In this document: positions 20,036 through 28,613 of the stretch, piece by piece
How positions within the stretch are numbered: the stretch's first letter is position 1
Layout of the letters: the number at the start of each line of letters is the position of its first letter
Assembly (NCBI GenBank): GCA_017495165.1
Contig: JAFEII010000002.1
Span: forward strand, 162,385-226,384
Length of the DNA: 64,000 nucleotides
Source of the DNA: Hydromonas sp.
GTDB lineage: Bacteria; Pseudomonadota; Gammaproteobacteria; Burkholderiales; Burkholderiaceae
Direction of reading: 5' to 3'
Notes under the pieces: model-generated
Database searches by the model: none
What the model was told of the DNA's origin: nothing
The model's input: only the letters and a program-made list of their open reading frames with translations
Program-made: the position numbers and the translations under genes

Positions 20036-20749
20036 GTGGCGCAGTTGCAGTTATCCACCTTAGAAAAAAATTTGGCGTATTCGTTTAAAAATATCAACTT
20101 ACTGCGCCAAGCCTTAACCCATCGCAGCTATAGTGCGCAGCACTACGAGCGCTTGGAATTTTTGGGTGATGGCGCACTGAATTTTGCGATTGCGCATGGT
20201 TTGTTTTTGCAATTTCCCAACCAAAAAGAAGGCGACTTGTCTCGGATACGTGCACATTTGGTGCGTCAAGAAACCTTGGTTGTGATTGCGCAGCAGCTCT
20301 CGTTGGCCGATTATTTATTGCTGGGCGAGGGCGAGCTCAGAAGCGGCGGTTTGCAGCGCGCCTCTATTTTGGCCGATGTGGTTGAAGCGATTTTTGGCGC
20401 CATTTTTTGTGATGCAGGTTTTGACGCCGCAAGTGCGTGCGTGGCGCGGTTATACGCCCCAATTTTACAAACGCTTGACCCTGACAATGCCGGCAAAGAC
20501 CCAAAAACCCAGTTGCAAGAACGCTTGCAAGCCATGAAAATCAGCGTGCCAAGCTACGAAATCATTCACACAACAGGCGCGGCGCACGAACAGCTTTTTA
20601 CGGTCACCTGCACCATTGGCGCGCTCAAAATCAGCACGCAGGGCAGCGGCACAACCCGCAGATTGGCCGAGCAAGCCGCAGCCGTTTTGGCCATCCCCCA
20701 GTTAGAAACCAGCCAGTCGAACCCAACCAAAAAATCGAGCAAAAAATGA
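20036..20749 (+). CDS. rnc: Ribonuclease III
   Basis: A 237-residue double-strand-specific RNase that processes rRNA precursors. Catalytic signature ERLEFLGDGAL, second acidic cluster DVVEAIFGAIFCDAG, and a C-terminal double-stranded RNA-binding domain (about 155-225: DPKTQLQERLQA ... RRLAEQAAAVLA). The start codon is GTG immediately after the lepB stop. Overlaps era by 4 bases (ATGA). Confidence 0.96.
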   Translation: MAQLQLSTLEKNLAYSFKNINLLRQALTHRSYSAQHYERLEFLGDGALNFAIAHGLFLQFPNQKEGDLSRIRAHLVRQETLVVIAQQLSLADYLLLGEGELRSGGLQRASILADVVEAIFGAIFCDAGFDAASACVARLYAPILQTLDPDNAGKDPKTQLQERLQAMKISVPSYEIIHTTGAAHEQLFTVTCTIGALKISTQGSGTTRRLAEQAAAVLAIPQLETSQSNPTKKSSKK

Positions 20750-21657
20750 ACACAGACAGCCAATCCCCAGAAGCCACAGATTTTCGCACTGGTTTTATTG
20801 CGATTATTGGGCGCCCAAACGTGGGAAAATCCACGTTAATGAACCAATTAATTGGGCAAAAAGTCTCCATCACCTCTAAAAAAGCCCAAACCACGCGCCA
20901 CCGAATTAACGGCGTGCTGACCCAAGACCAAACCCAATTTATTTTTGTTGACACCCCAGGTTTTCAAACCAAGCACGGCGGCGCGCTCAACCGCGTACTT
21001 AACCGCAATGTCTCGCAAGCCTTGGGCGAAGTTGACGCGGTGGTTTGGGTGATTGAAGCGATGAAATTTACCCAGCAAGACGAAGCCGTACTCAAAATTT
21101 TGCCCGAAAACACGCCCGTGATTTTGGCGATTAACAAGGTGGACGAGCTTGAGCGCAAAAATGATTTATTTCCTTTCGCACAAAAAATGGCCGAGCGGTT
21201 CGCATTTAAAGAAATCATCCCCGTGAGCGCCAAAAATGGCGTGCAAACGCAGCTGTTGCTTGACCAAATCAAGCCATTGTTGCCGCACAACCCACCGTTT
21301 TTTGATGAAGACGACATCACCGACCGCCCAACCCGATTTTTGGCCACTGAAATTGTGCGCGAAAAAATCTTTCGCTTATCGGGTGACGAAGTACCGTATG
21401 GCTGCACGGTCACGATTGAAGTATTTGAAGAAGAACGCGACATGTACCGCATCGCAATTGCCATTTTGGTCGAACGCGAAGCCCACAAAGGCATGATTAT
21501 CGGTAAAGACGGCGAACGCCTCAAACGAATTGCCTCTGAAGCGCGCACCGACATGGAACGCTTATTTGGCTGCAAGGTGTTTTTGGAGGTGTGGATTAAA
21601 GTGCGGGCAGGTTGGGGCGATACTGAAGCGAGTTTGCGTGGTTTGGGTTACGAGTAG
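20746..21657 (+). CDS. era: GTPase Era
   Basis: A 303-residue ribosome assembly GTPase that binds the 3' end of 16S rRNA. G1 GRPNVGKST, G3 DTPGF, G4 NKVD, then the KH domain with MIIGKDGERLKRIASEAR and the ending WGDTEASLRGLGY. The start overlaps rnc as ATGA, indicating coupling. Confidence 0.97.
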   Translation: MNTDSQSPEATDFRTGFIAIIGRPNVGKSTLMNQLIGQKVSITSKKAQTTRHRINGVLTQDQTQFIFVDTPGFQTKHGGALNRVLNRNVSQALGEVDAVVWVIEAMKFTQQDEAVLKILPENTPVILAINKVDELERKNDLFPFAQKMAERFAFKEIIPVSAKNGVQTQLLLDQIKPLLPHNPPFFDEDDITDRPTRFLATEIVREKIFRLSGDEVPYGCTVTIEVFEEERDMYRIAIAILVEREAHKGMIIGKDGERLKRIASEARTDMERLFGCKVFLEVWIKVRAGWGDTEASLRGLGYE

Positions 21658-21659
21658 AG

Positions 21660-21665
21660 TACAAT
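21660..21665 (+). promoter_or_regulatory. Candidate -10 element for the small lipoprotein
   Basis: TACAAT two bases after the era stop codon and about 50 bases before the lipoprotein ATG. No consensus -35. Confidence 0.3.
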
Positions 21666-21715
21666 GTCAAGTTGCACTAATTCAAAGAGTGCATAACGTA
21701 GACAAAGGAACCCTT

Positions 21716-21988
21716 ATGAACAGTAAAATTGTATTGAGCCTCGCATCGGCTCTAGTTTTGGCTGCCTGCCAATCAGCAATGTTATCAGATGAGCGGATTG
21801 CGTCAAACACAGCAGGAATTTTAGGAGTGTCCCCCAGCGATGTTCACATTACAGAACGGCGTCAAGATGGTCCAACCAATACCTACTACACGGCTTCAAC
21901 CAAAAAAGGTAAGTATGCTTGTACTATTAATGGGGGCGGGTTATTGGCAGCGGGTATGACTAATCCGCCAAGCTGTAATAAAAAGTAA
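21716..21988 (+). CDS. Small lipoprotein
   Basis: A 90-residue predicted lipoprotein. The signal peptide MNSKIVLSLASALVLAAC ends in a lipobox (LAAC, then Q), so Cys18 should be lipidated; the residue after it is Q, which normally favours outer membrane sorting. The mature part is short and polar with a late Cys pair (YAC and PSC). No known family is recognised. AAGGA sits 6-7 bases upstream of ATG 21716. It interrupts the usual era-recO order and has its own terminator. Confidence 0.75.
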   Translation: MNSKIVLSLASALVLAACQSAMLSDERIASNTAGILGVSPSDVHITERRQDGPTNTYYTASTKKGKYACTINGGGLLAAGMTNPPSCNKK

Positions 21989-22018
21989 AGTCGCGCCTCA
22001 AAGTGTTGGTTTGTCCTT

Positions 22019-22051
22019 CTAAAAATGCGCGGTTTAACCGCGTATTTTTAG
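22019..22051 (+). terminator. Rho-independent terminator before recO
   Basis: CTAAAAAT-G-CGCGGT pairs with ACCGCG-T-ATTTTTAG around a TTA loop. The palindrome carries its own A- and T-tracts. Confidence 0.8.
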
Positions 22052-22087
22052 CCGTATTTGTAACCATGCTTTTGCGAGGTTTAACAT

Positions 22088-22834
22088 ATGATCGCCCCCC
22101 AAGTTCATGGCACACGCCCAAACCGCCTCAAACGCGCGGTGGCAAAGGTGCTGCACGAGCCCGCGTACATTTTGCACAGCCAGCCGTACCGCGACACCAG
22201 TTTGTTATTGGACGTGTTTACGCGCCATTACGGGCGCGTCACCGTATTGGCCAAAGGCGCCAAGCGGCCATACACACAATGGCGCGCCAGCACATTTCAA
22301 ACCTTTCAAACCCTGTCCATGAGCTTCACCTATAAATCCGAGATTAAAACCTTGCTTGACGCCGAATGGGTGGGCGGCATTCCCATGCTGCAGGGCGCTG
22401 CGCTGATTTCTGGCTACTACATGAATGAATGGCTGCGCCGTGCCTTGGCGCGAGACGATGTCAACGAGTCATTGTTTGATGCGTATCAACATGCGCTGGC
22501 CGATTTAAGCCTCAGTTCGGTTGCTGAGCATGCCGCGGTTTTGCGTCAATTTGAGTTTCACCTGCTACAAACCTTGGGCTTTGGCTTGCCAATTGAAGGC
22601 ATTTATGATGCGGATGCGCGCTATGGCTTGGTTGAATTTAAGTGGATGCGCCATGCAGATGCGCGGCTGATGGTGCATGGTCAAACCTTACTTGATTTGC
22701 AGCGCGCTGATTTTACCGCACCGCAAACGGTACAAGAATCCAAAAATTTGTTGCGGCATTTTATGCAGCAATACATTGGCGATAAACCGCTGCACACGCG
22801 TAACTTATTGGTTCAAATGCAAAATCTGGGCTAA
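22088..22834 (+). CDS. recO: DNA repair protein RecO
   Basis: A 248-residue RecO, which with RecR loads RecA onto SSB-coated DNA. N-terminal OB fold with [20 protein letters not shown] and [13 protein letters not shown], followed by an alpha-helical domain with the family segment [14 protein letters not shown]. No zinc-binding cysteine cluster is present, as in many proteobacterial RecO proteins. ATG 22088 has GAGG upstream. Between era and pdxJ, the normal order. Confidence 0.92.
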   Translation: MIAPQVHGTRPNRLKRAVAKVLHEPAYILHSQPYRDTSLLLDVFTRHYGRVTVLAKGAKRPYTQWRASTFQTFQTLSMSFTYKSEIKTLLDAEWVGGIPMLQGAALISGYYMNEWLRRALARDDVNESLFDAYQHALADLSLSSVAEHAAVLRQFEFHLLQTLGFGLPIEGIYDADARYGLVEFKWMRHADARLMVHGQTLLDLQRADFTAPQTVQESKNLLRHFMQQYIGDKPLHTRNLLVQMQNLG

Positions 22835-22837
22835 AAT
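22832..22837 (+). promoter_or_regulatory. Candidate -10 element for pdxJ
   Basis: TAAAAT in the context TGGGC-TAAAAT, overlapping the recO stop codon, 74 bases before the pdxJ start. Confidence 0.3.
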
Positions 22838-22910
22838 CCTCTTAAGCACAACCGAGGCGCTCATTAAAATCATCCCATATTTAAAACAAAATCATTCAAA
22901 AGGAGCAAAA

Positions 22911-23681
22911 ATGCTACGTCTGGGAATTAACATTGATCACGTTGCCACCTTACGCCAAGCGCGTGGCACGGTGTATCCGTCGCCACTTCAAGCAGCCATC
23001 GCAGCCGAACGTGCGGGCGCTGACTTAATCACCGTTCATCTGCGCGAAGACCGCCGTCATATCCAAGACGCGGACGTGGCCGAACTGGCGCAAGCCTTTA
23101 AAAATGGCCAGCTCAATACCCACATGAATTTAGAAACCGCCATTGTCGATGTCATGATTGAACACGCGTGCCGTATTGCGCCGCGTGACGTTTGTTTGGT
23201 ACCTGAAAAACGTGAAGAGCTCACCACCGAGGGCGGTTTAGACGTGGTCACGCATTTTGACGCGATTCAAGCCGCAATGGCGCGGCTCACCAGCGCAGGC
23301 GTCCAACAAATCTCGCTCTTTGTTGACCCAACCATAGAAGCCATGCACGCCGCCGCTCAAATTGGCGCGCCCGTGGTCGAGCTGCACACCGGCTGCTACG
23401 CCGATGCAACCACAGCGGATGCGCAATCCTTAGAACTTGAACGCATCGCGCAAGCCGCGTTTGAGGGCAAAAAACTCGGCTTGCGGATTCACGCAGGGCA
23501 CGGTTTACATTTGGGCAATGTGCAAGCCATCGCCGCGCTCACCTTAATAGATGAGCTCAATATTGGCCACGCCATCGTGGCGCAGTCGGTGTTTGTTGGC
23601 TTTGAAAAAGCCGTCTCAGATATGAAAGCGGCCATGTTGCAAGCACGCTTGGCGGCGATTTTGCGTGAACGCCAAGCCTAA
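22911..23681 (+). CDS. pdxJ: Pyridoxine 5'-phosphate synthase
   Basis: A 256-residue TIM-barrel enzyme that condenses 1-deoxyxylulose 5-phosphate with 3-amino-2-oxopropyl phosphate to make pyridoxine 5'-phosphate. Signatures: [16 protein letters not shown] at the start, [24 protein letters not shown], and [13 protein letters not shown] 22911 has AGGAG at 22900-22905. acpS, which usually follows pdxJ in proteobacteria, is absent here. Confidence 0.97.
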   Translation: MLRLGINIDHVATLRQARGTVYPSPLQAAIAAERAGADLITVHLREDRRHIQDADVAELAQAFKNGQLNTHMNLETAIVDVMIEHACRIAPRDVCLVPEKREELTTEGGLDVVTHFDAIQAAMARLTSAGVQQISLFVDPTIEAMHAAAQIGAPVVELHTGCYADATTADAQSLELERIAQAAFEGKKLGLRIHAGHGLHLGNVQAIAALTLIDELNIGHAIVAQSVFVGFEKAVSDMKAAMLQARLAAILRERQA

Positions 23682-23706
23682 ACTAATTGAATACGGAATA
23701 CTTTAA

Positions 23707-24807
23707 ATGAAAGCCAATATGCAACAAAATGCGCCCAAATTAGGACCAATTGTGATTGACATTGTGGGCAAAGAATTGGGCGCGGATGATGTACGCCGTA
23801 TTTTGCACCCCATGACCGGCGGCGTGATTTTGTTTGGGCGCAACTTTGAGTCTCGCCAACAAATCAGCGCTTTAATCCAAGCCATTCGCGCACTGCGCTC
23901 CAATTTACTCATCAGCGTTGACCACGAAGGCGGGCGCGTACAGCGCTTTAAAACCGACGGCTTCACCCATTTACCCGCCATGCGAACGCTGGGGCAGCTG
24001 TACGCGCACAACCGCGCGCAAGCCCTCCAAACCACGCACGCAGCAGGTTTTATACTCGGCGCCGAATTGCGCGCCGTTGGCGTGGATTACAGCTACACGC
24101 CTGTTTTAGACTTGGATTACGGCGACTCATCCGTGATAGGCGATAGAGCATTTTCAGACGATGCACAAACCGTATCCGCCTTGGCGCAAGCCCTAAACGC
24201 GGGTTTACGCCAAGCAGGCATGGGCAATTGCGGCAAGCACTTCCCCGGTCACGGCTTTGTCGCCGCCGACTCACATGTTGCCATGCCAGTGGACGAACGC
24301 GAGTTCGCCGACATCATGAGCGCCGATATTTTGCCGTATCAGCAGTTAACCCACGACTTATCCGCCATCATGCCCGCCCACGTCATTTACCCAAAAGTTG
24401 ACGCACAACCCGCAGGTTTTTCAAAAATTTGGCTCGATTTACTGCGCGAACAACTTGGATTTACAGGCGCAATCATCACCGACGACTTATCCATGGTCGG
24501 CGCAGCAGGCATGATTCCAAACGTCGTGCAACGCGTGCAAGCCGCGTTGGATGCAGGCTGCGACCAAGTATTGCTGTGCAATCGGCCAGACGATTTAGAC
24601 CAAGCGCTGCACGGCTTGCCCGAGCGTTATTTAAACCAAACCCATCAAGTGCGTTTGCAAACGCTGTATGGCAGCCAACGCCCAGACTGGACGGCCTTGC
24701 AAGGCCAAGCCACCTATCAAACCGCACTTGAACAAATCAAGCCACTATTACAAGCGGGCGCAGGCGCTGACCCAACCGCAGTCATGCTACAAAAAAGCAT
24801 GGTTTAA
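23707..24807 (+). CDS. nagZ: Beta-N-acetylhexosaminidase
   Basis: A 366-residue GH3 enzyme that releases GlcNAc from anhydro-muropeptides in cytoplasmic peptidoglycan recycling. Motifs: GVILFGRNF, DHEGGRVQRF, the catalytic His/Asp loop GKHFPGHGFVAADSH, and the nucleophile region ITDDLSMVGA. Start uncertain between ATG 23707 and ATG 23719. 25 bp after pdxJ, so likely co-transcribed. Confidence 0.95.
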   Translation: MKANMQQNAPKLGPIVIDIVGKELGADDVRRILHPMTGGVILFGRNFESRQQISALIQAIRALRSNLLISVDHEGGRVQRFKTDGFTHLPAMRTLGQLYAHNRAQALQTTHAAGFILGAELRAVGVDYSYTPVLDLDYGDSSVIGDRAFSDDAQTVSALAQALNAGLRQAGMGNCGKHFPGHGFVAADSHVAMPVDEREFADIMSADILPYQQLTHDLSAIMPAHVIYPKVDAQPAGFSKIWLDLLREQLGFTGAIITDDLSMVGAAGMIPNVVQRVQAALDAGCDQVLLCNRPDDLDQALHGLPERYLNQTHQVRLQTLYGSQRPDWTALQGQATYQTALEQIKPLLQAGAGADPTAVMLQKSMV

Positions 24808-24857
24808 AGGTAAGTAACGTCAATAATGCCCAACAACACCCAGAAACGCAAGGCAGC

Positions 24858-24887
24858 CCTTATTCCCAAACGTTTATGGGAATAAGG
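24858..24887 (+). terminator. Hairpin after nagZ (probable terminator)
   Basis: Perfect 11-bp stem CCTTATTCCCA / TGGGAATAAGG with an 8-base loop. The following sequence is A/T-rich, but a clean T-run begins only about 12 bases later, so termination efficiency is uncertain. Confidence 0.55.
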
Positions 24888-24921
24888 CGCTAAGTAAAAT
24901 TTTAAAACACAACGAGATTCA

Positions 24922-24938
24922 GCGGCTCATTGAGCCGC
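24922..24938 (+). promoter_or_regulatory. Small palindrome upstream of the scramblase-like gene
   Basis: GCGGCTCA-T-TGAGCCGC, 8-bp arms with a single central base, 20 bases before the next ATG. It may be an operator; a 1-base centre cannot form a tight hairpin loop with all pairs. Confidence 0.35.
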
Positions 24939-24957
24939 CAAGTACCATGAAAAAAAC

Positions 24958-25530
24958 ATGCTAACCCTCAACCAATACTTCATCAAAGAACACGTAGGTA
25001 TGTTTCGTTTTCAAAACGAATACGACGTCATCAACCCCGCAACCAACAGCAAAGTCGGCAGCGCGATTGAGAAACGAGCAGGCTGGGCGATTGCATTAGG
25101 CATGGTCATTGGACGCGGCGCCGTCCCCACCAAAGTCGAGCTGATTCCACAAGGCCAAACCCAAGCGATTGGCATAATGACGCGCGGTTTTACATTTTTG
25201 CGCAGCAAAATTGAGATTATCAACGCCACAGGTCAAGCGATTGGCTACTTTAAGTCCAAACTGTTCACAGTCAACGGCGGCTTTGATGTTTTTGATATGA
25301 ACGATCAATTGATTGCACAAGTCAAAGGCAGCTGGAAAAGCTGGGATTTTAAAATCATCGACTCGCAAAATAATGAAATCGGCGTGGTCAGCAAAAAATG
25401 GGCAGGCTTTGGCAAAGAGCTGTTCAGCAGCGCCGACAACTACATGGTAGTAATTCATGATCACAAGCACAGCTTGATTTTATTAATGGCCGCCATTGCG
25501 CTGGACACGGTTTTTACCGAAGAAGGATAA
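24958..25530 (+). CDS. LURP-one/phospholipid-scramblase-like protein
   Basis: A 190-residue protein resembling the LURP-one-related/scramblase beta-barrel family (tubby-like fold). The pattern is FRFQNEYDVINPATNSKVG, then IGIMTRGFTFLRSKIEI and FDVFDMNDQLIAQVKGSW, then FKIIDSQNNEIGVVSKKW, closing with the hydrophobic segment LILLMAAIALDTVF, which matches the C-terminal helix of the family. Bacterial function is unknown; lipid or membrane association is inferred. Flanked by hairpins on both sides, so monocistronic. Confidence 0.72.
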   Translation: MLTLNQYFIKEHVGMFRFQNEYDVINPATNSKVGSAIEKRAGWAIALGMVIGRGAVPTKVELIPQGQTQAIGIMTRGFTFLRSKIEIINATGQAIGYFKSKLFTVNGGFDVFDMNDQLIAQVKGSWKSWDFKIIDSQNNEIGVVSKKWAGFGKELFSSADNYMVVIHDHKHSLILLMAAIALDTVFTEEG

Positions 25531-25558
25531 GCATTACAACTCAACCTAACCTCAACCT

Positions 25559-25602
25559 CAAAGATTCAACGCTAAAAGTGAGCGTTGAATCTTTGATTTT
25601 TT
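25559..25602 (+). terminator. Strong rho-independent terminator
   Basis: Perfect 15-bp stem (25559-25573 with 25581-25595), 7-base loop, then ATTTTTTATTTT. Confidence 0.92.
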
Positions 25603-25645
25603 ATTTTAGATCTAAAACCTAAAACCAGCAGCCAAACACCAAATC

Positions 25646-26467
25646 ATGAGCCATACCAACACCAATCACACCTCACACGCAGTGATTCCACCAGCTGCCC
25701 GCGCAGAAATCAACGCAAGACTTGCGCAGGCAGAAATTGAACACGACGTAAAAATCCTCTACGCCATAGAGTCAGGCTCGCGGGCGTGGGGATTTGAATC
25801 GCCCAACAGTGATTTTGATGCACGGTTTATTTATGTGCATCGCCCCGAATGGTATTTATCGATTGGGCTTGAAGAACAGCGCGACGTCATTGAATACCCA
25901 ATTCTCGATGACATGGACATCAATGGCTGGGACTTACGCAAAGCCCTGCGCCTGCTGTGGAAGTCCAACCCATCGATTATAGAGTGGCTGCATTCGCCAA
26001 TCCTCTATCAATCGCACACCGATTTTGCCGCAGCGGCGCGGGCGCTGTTGCCCCAAATCTACGCCACGCATTCAGGCATCTACCACTACAAAAGCACCGC
26101 AAAGACAACCTTTAAAGAGCATTTGCAGGCAGACAATGTGCGGCTCAAAAAATATTTTTACGCCTTACGCCCGCTGTTGGCCGTGCGCTGGCTTGAGCGT
26201 TTTGGCACACCTGCACCGATTGAGTTTGACAAACTGCTTGATATGCTCGATGACGCGGACTTACGAGAAACCATTGAAAACTTGGTCATCCTAAAACGTC
26301 AAACCCCCGAGCTTGGCTTGGCACCAAAAATTCCAGCGCTGAACGCATTTATACAAGCAGAACTGACACGCCTGGACGCGCTCACGCCAACAGTCGTCAA
26401 ACATGAATCCGCATTAACCCACTTAGATGCGCTGTTTCTAGCCACGCTCACACAAGCGTGGCTGTAA
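25646..26467 (+). CDS. Predicted nucleotidyltransferase (YcgL/DNA polymerase beta superfamily)
   Basis: A 273-residue protein of the family annotated as predicted nucleotidyltransferase. The catalytic signature SGSRAWGFESPNSDFDARF is clear: a G-S-R-x-W-G followed by S-D-x-D metal ligands at about residues 52-56. The C-terminal half is helical. Its substrate is unknown; relatives occur alone, as here, and in phage genomes. It ends opposite the ferritin-like gene. Confidence 0.8.
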   Translation: MSHTNTNHTSHAVIPPAARAEINARLAQAEIEHDVKILYAIESGSRAWGFESPNSDFDARFIYVHRPEWYLSIGLEEQRDVIEYPILDDMDINGWDLRKALRLLWKSNPSIIEWLHSPILYQSHTDFAAAARALLPQIYATHSGIYHYKSTAKTTFKEHLQADNVRLKKYFYALRPLLAVRWLERFGTPAPIEFDKLLDMLDDADLRETIENLVILKRQTPELGLAPKIPALNAFIQAELTRLDALTPTVVKHESALTHLDALFLATLTQAWL

Positions 26468-26535
26468 TGCGGCTGTCAAACGGTTAAAAATCAAACGCAT
26501 AGATACAATTTGTAATAAAAAATCACGGTCACGTT

Positions 26536-26618
26536 GCCCAGTCGATGTCTGGGCTTTGTCTCGTCCTCATCGTTATGAGCGACAAATCGATGGGTGAACA
26601 CTTGCTGGACACCCATCG
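26536..26618. other. Three consecutive hairpins between convergent genes
   Basis: Hairpin 1: GCCCAG (26536-26541) with CTGGGC (26549-26554). Hairpin 2: TTTGTC (26555-26560) with GACAAA (26581-26586), enclosing CTCAT/ATGAG. Hairpin 3: CGATGGGTG (26588-26596) with CACCCATCG (26610-26618). They nearly abut each other. No good T-run follows on the + strand until CTCTTTTAG at 26631-26639. It may be a combined terminator region or a small structured RNA. Confidence 0.5.
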
Positions 26619-26635
26619 AGCATTTCTGGACTCTT

Positions 26636-27238
26636 TTAGATTATTGGTTCTGAATGGTTAAAAGTTAACAAATGACGATTAAGTTCAGCCATATTTTTCT
26701 CTTCAAGGGTCAAAATCTTTTCCAATATTTCGCATGTTGCTGCATCGTAACTACTGATGCGGGTGATGATTTGACGGTACGTTTCAATCATGGCGCGCGC
26801 GCACGCCAAGTCTGTGTTGAGTAGAGAGGCAATGCTTTTATGCGCTTTAAACTTATTGCGTTTTTGTTTGGCCAATGTGCGTGGCGAACAATCAGCCGTG
26901 CCGTTGAGTTCAAAAATACGTTTGGCGATTTTATCGGCGTGAGCCAGTTCTTGGTTGGCATATTTTAAAAAGTCGCGCGACAACTCGGGCACGTCCATTG
27001 CGAGACTCAGATTGTGATGATGGCGATAGCGTAGCATGTTCACCAGCTCGCTTGAGACTGCCACATTGAGCAATGCAATAATTTTTTTGCGGTGTAAGGG
27101 AAAATTTTGGCAAGCCCCCGTGTCATTTTTTTCATTGTGAGCGGCGCGAATGGCTTTTGTGTTGAGTTTTGGAAGAGAGGCTCCAAGGTTCAATACAGGC
27201 TTGCTTGTCGATTGGGCTTTTGCGAGTTTGCTGTTCAT
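26636..27238 (-). CDS. Ferritin-like four-helix protein
   Basis: A 200-residue protein with an unstructured basic leader (about 1-48) and a ferritin-like four-helix bundle. Candidate metal ligands: E in SSELVNMLRYRHHH, E and H in ANQELAHADKIAKRI, E in ARAMIETYRQII, and EE in LTLEEKNMAELN, the E-x-x-H pattern of bacterioferritin-like proteins. It probably handles iron or peroxide in stress. No heme-ligand Met can be assigned with confidence. Divergent from the BON operon, from which it may share regulation. Confidence 0.75.
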   Translation of the reverse strand: MNSKLAKAQSTSKPVLNLGASLPKLNTKAIRAAHNEKNDTGACQNFPLHRKKIIALLNVAVSSELVNMLRYRHHHNLSLAMDVPELSRDFLKYANQELAHADKIAKRIFELNGTADCSPRTLAKQKRNKFKAHKSIASLLNTDLACARAMIETYRQIITRISSYDAATCEILEKILTLEEKNMAELNRHLLTFNHSEPII

Positions 27239-27310
27239 TTGATTTCCTTTAATGTGGGTTTGTGTTTATCCAAAATGGATGACTTAATTGTCTACGGCGT
27301 GGGGAAACGG

Positions 27311-27381
27311 GTCTGTGCGTTGGGAAACATAAGCGCTAAAAATGAGTTTGGTATGCCAGCGCACAGACGCTGGTTTTTTTT
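27311..27381 (+). promoter_or_regulatory. Leader with mutually exclusive antiterminator and terminator
   Basis: Two alternative pairings are visible. Structure A: GTCTGTGCGTTGG (27311-27323) pairs with CCAGCGCACAGAC (27356-27368), 13 bp with one G-U, 32-base loop. Structure B: CCAGCG (27356-27361) pairs with CGCTGG (27368-27373), 6-base loop, followed by eight T: a textbook terminator. A sequesters the left arm of B, so both cannot form. This is the design of a riboswitch or attenuator expression platform. The BON gene begins 68 bases downstream. Upstream are two near-identical GGGAAAC motifs (27302-27308 and 27322-27328). No known riboswitch class is recognised. Confidence 0.6.
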
Positions 27382-27448
27382 ATGCGCACAATCAAAACAT
27401 TCACGGGGCAAACTATGGGTTTGTTCGGGTGAATTTTTGGAGAAAAAT

Positions 27449-28102
27449 ATGAAAACCGACGTTCAGTTACAACAGGATGTAATTGCCCAACTTAAGTGGG
27501 ATCCATCAATTACCGACACCCAAATTGGGGTATCTGTGGCCAATGGTGTGGTCACATTAAATGGCCATGTGGCGAGTTTTGCCGAAAAATGGGAAGCAGA
27601 AAAAATTGTGCAACGCGTGTCTGGGGTTAAGGCTTTGGCGGTTGAAATACAGGTCGATTTACCCAGCTCGAGTAAGCGCACCGATGCCGATATTGCCCGC
27701 TCGGTAGAAAATGTTTTGGAGTGGTCGAGTCATGTTTTTAACGGTCACATCAAAGTGATGGTTGAAAATGGTTGGGTTACCTTAACAGGTGAGGTGATGT
27801 GGGAGTACCAGCGACGTACGGCAGCTCATTTGATTCGTTATTTGCGTGGTGTGATGGGGGTGATCAATCAGGTGAGCGTGAAATATCAAGCGTCATCGAA
27901 CACGATTAAGTCTGATATTGAGGCTGCGATTAAACGTCAAGCCAAACTTGATGAAGAAGCGATTAAAGTCGAGGTCAATGGCTCTGAAGTCACCTTGAGC
28001 GGCAAGGTTCACAGTTATTTTGAGCGCAATTACATGGCCAATTCGGCATGGAGTGCGCCCGGGGTACAAAAAGTGGTCAACAATTTGATTGTGTCTTATT
28101 GA
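27449..28102 (+). CDS. BON-domain protein (three BON repeats)
   Basis: A 217-residue protein made of three BON domains, each with the G-x-V-x-L-x-G core: ANGVVTLNGHV (about residue 30), ENGWVTLTGEV (about 110) and NGSEVTLSGKV (about 180). BON domains bind phospholipid or other hydrophobic ligands; OsmY is the best known member. No signal peptide is visible, so unlike OsmY it is probably cytoplasmic. ATG 27449 has GGAG at 27439-27442; an open frame extends to 27107 but runs through the leader terminator. First gene of a stress-type operon. Confidence 0.85.
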   Translation: MKTDVQLQQDVIAQLKWDPSITDTQIGVSVANGVVTLNGHVASFAEKWEAEKIVQRVSGVKALAVEIQVDLPSSSKRTDADIARSVENVLEWSSHVFNGHIKVMVENGWVTLTGEVMWEYQRRTAAHLIRYLRGVMGVINQVSVKYQASSNTIKSDIEAAIKRQAKLDEEAIKVEVNGSEVTLSGKVHSYFERNYMANSAWSAPGVQKVVNNLIVSY

Positions 28103-28127
28103 TTATTTAATTTTAAGGAGTGGCATT

Positions 28128-28610
28128 ATGGAACCGAATGCACAGATTCATTTATTTAACAGTCATACTGAAGCAGAAGAAGCCATCCGCGAACTTGAAC
28201 GTGCGGGGTTTGATATCAAAAAACTATCAATTATTGGTAAGGGGTATCACACCGAGGAGCATGCGATTGGTTTTTATGGCGTGGTTGACCGCATCAAATC
28301 CTGGGGAGGCACAGGGGCTTTTTGGGGAGCCATCTGGGGTTTGCTGCTTACGCCAGCGGTGTTTTTTTTACCAGGCTTGGGTTTGGTGGCGATGGCCGGC
28401 CCTGTGGTTGCAACCCTCATTACTTCGCTTGAAGGAGCCATCGTGGTTGGTGGACTGTCAAGTTTTGGGGCAGTTTTAATGGAGTGGGGCATACCACACG
28501 AGCATGCGATTAAATATGAAAAAGCAATTAGTTCGGATCAGTACGTACTGGTGGTTCACGGCAGTGCTGATGAAGCCAATCAAGCAAGTCGTATTTTAAA
28601 TCGTTCATAA
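28128..28610 (+). CDS. General-stress-type membrane-associated protein (glycine-rich central segment)
   Basis: A 160-residue protein. The N-terminal about 45 residues (HTEAEEAIRELERAGFDIKK, then LSIIGKGYHTEE) resemble the ferredoxin-like domain of general stress 17M-type proteins. The middle (about 60-125) is hydrophobic and glycine-rich: GGTGAFWGAIWGLLL and FLPGLGLVAMAGP. The C-terminal YVLVVHGSADEANQASRIL is a second alpha/beta segment. Proteins of this layout are commonly annotated as hypothetical or DUF1269-like; no reaction is known. Strong AAGGAG at 28115-28120. 25 bp after the BON gene. Confidence 0.7.
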   Translation: MEPNAQIHLFNSHTEAEEAIRELERAGFDIKKLSIIGKGYHTEEHAIGFYGVVDRIKSWGGTGAFWGAIWGLLLTPAVFFLPGLGLVAMAGPVVATLITSLEGAIVVGGLSSFGAVLMEWGIPHEHAIKYEKAISSDQYVLVVHGSADEANQASRILNRS

Positions 28611-28613
28611 ACC

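Noticed and set aside
20964..21575. Leftward 203-codon frame across era
   Set aside because: Antisense shadow of a well-supported essential gene; no recognisable protein features.
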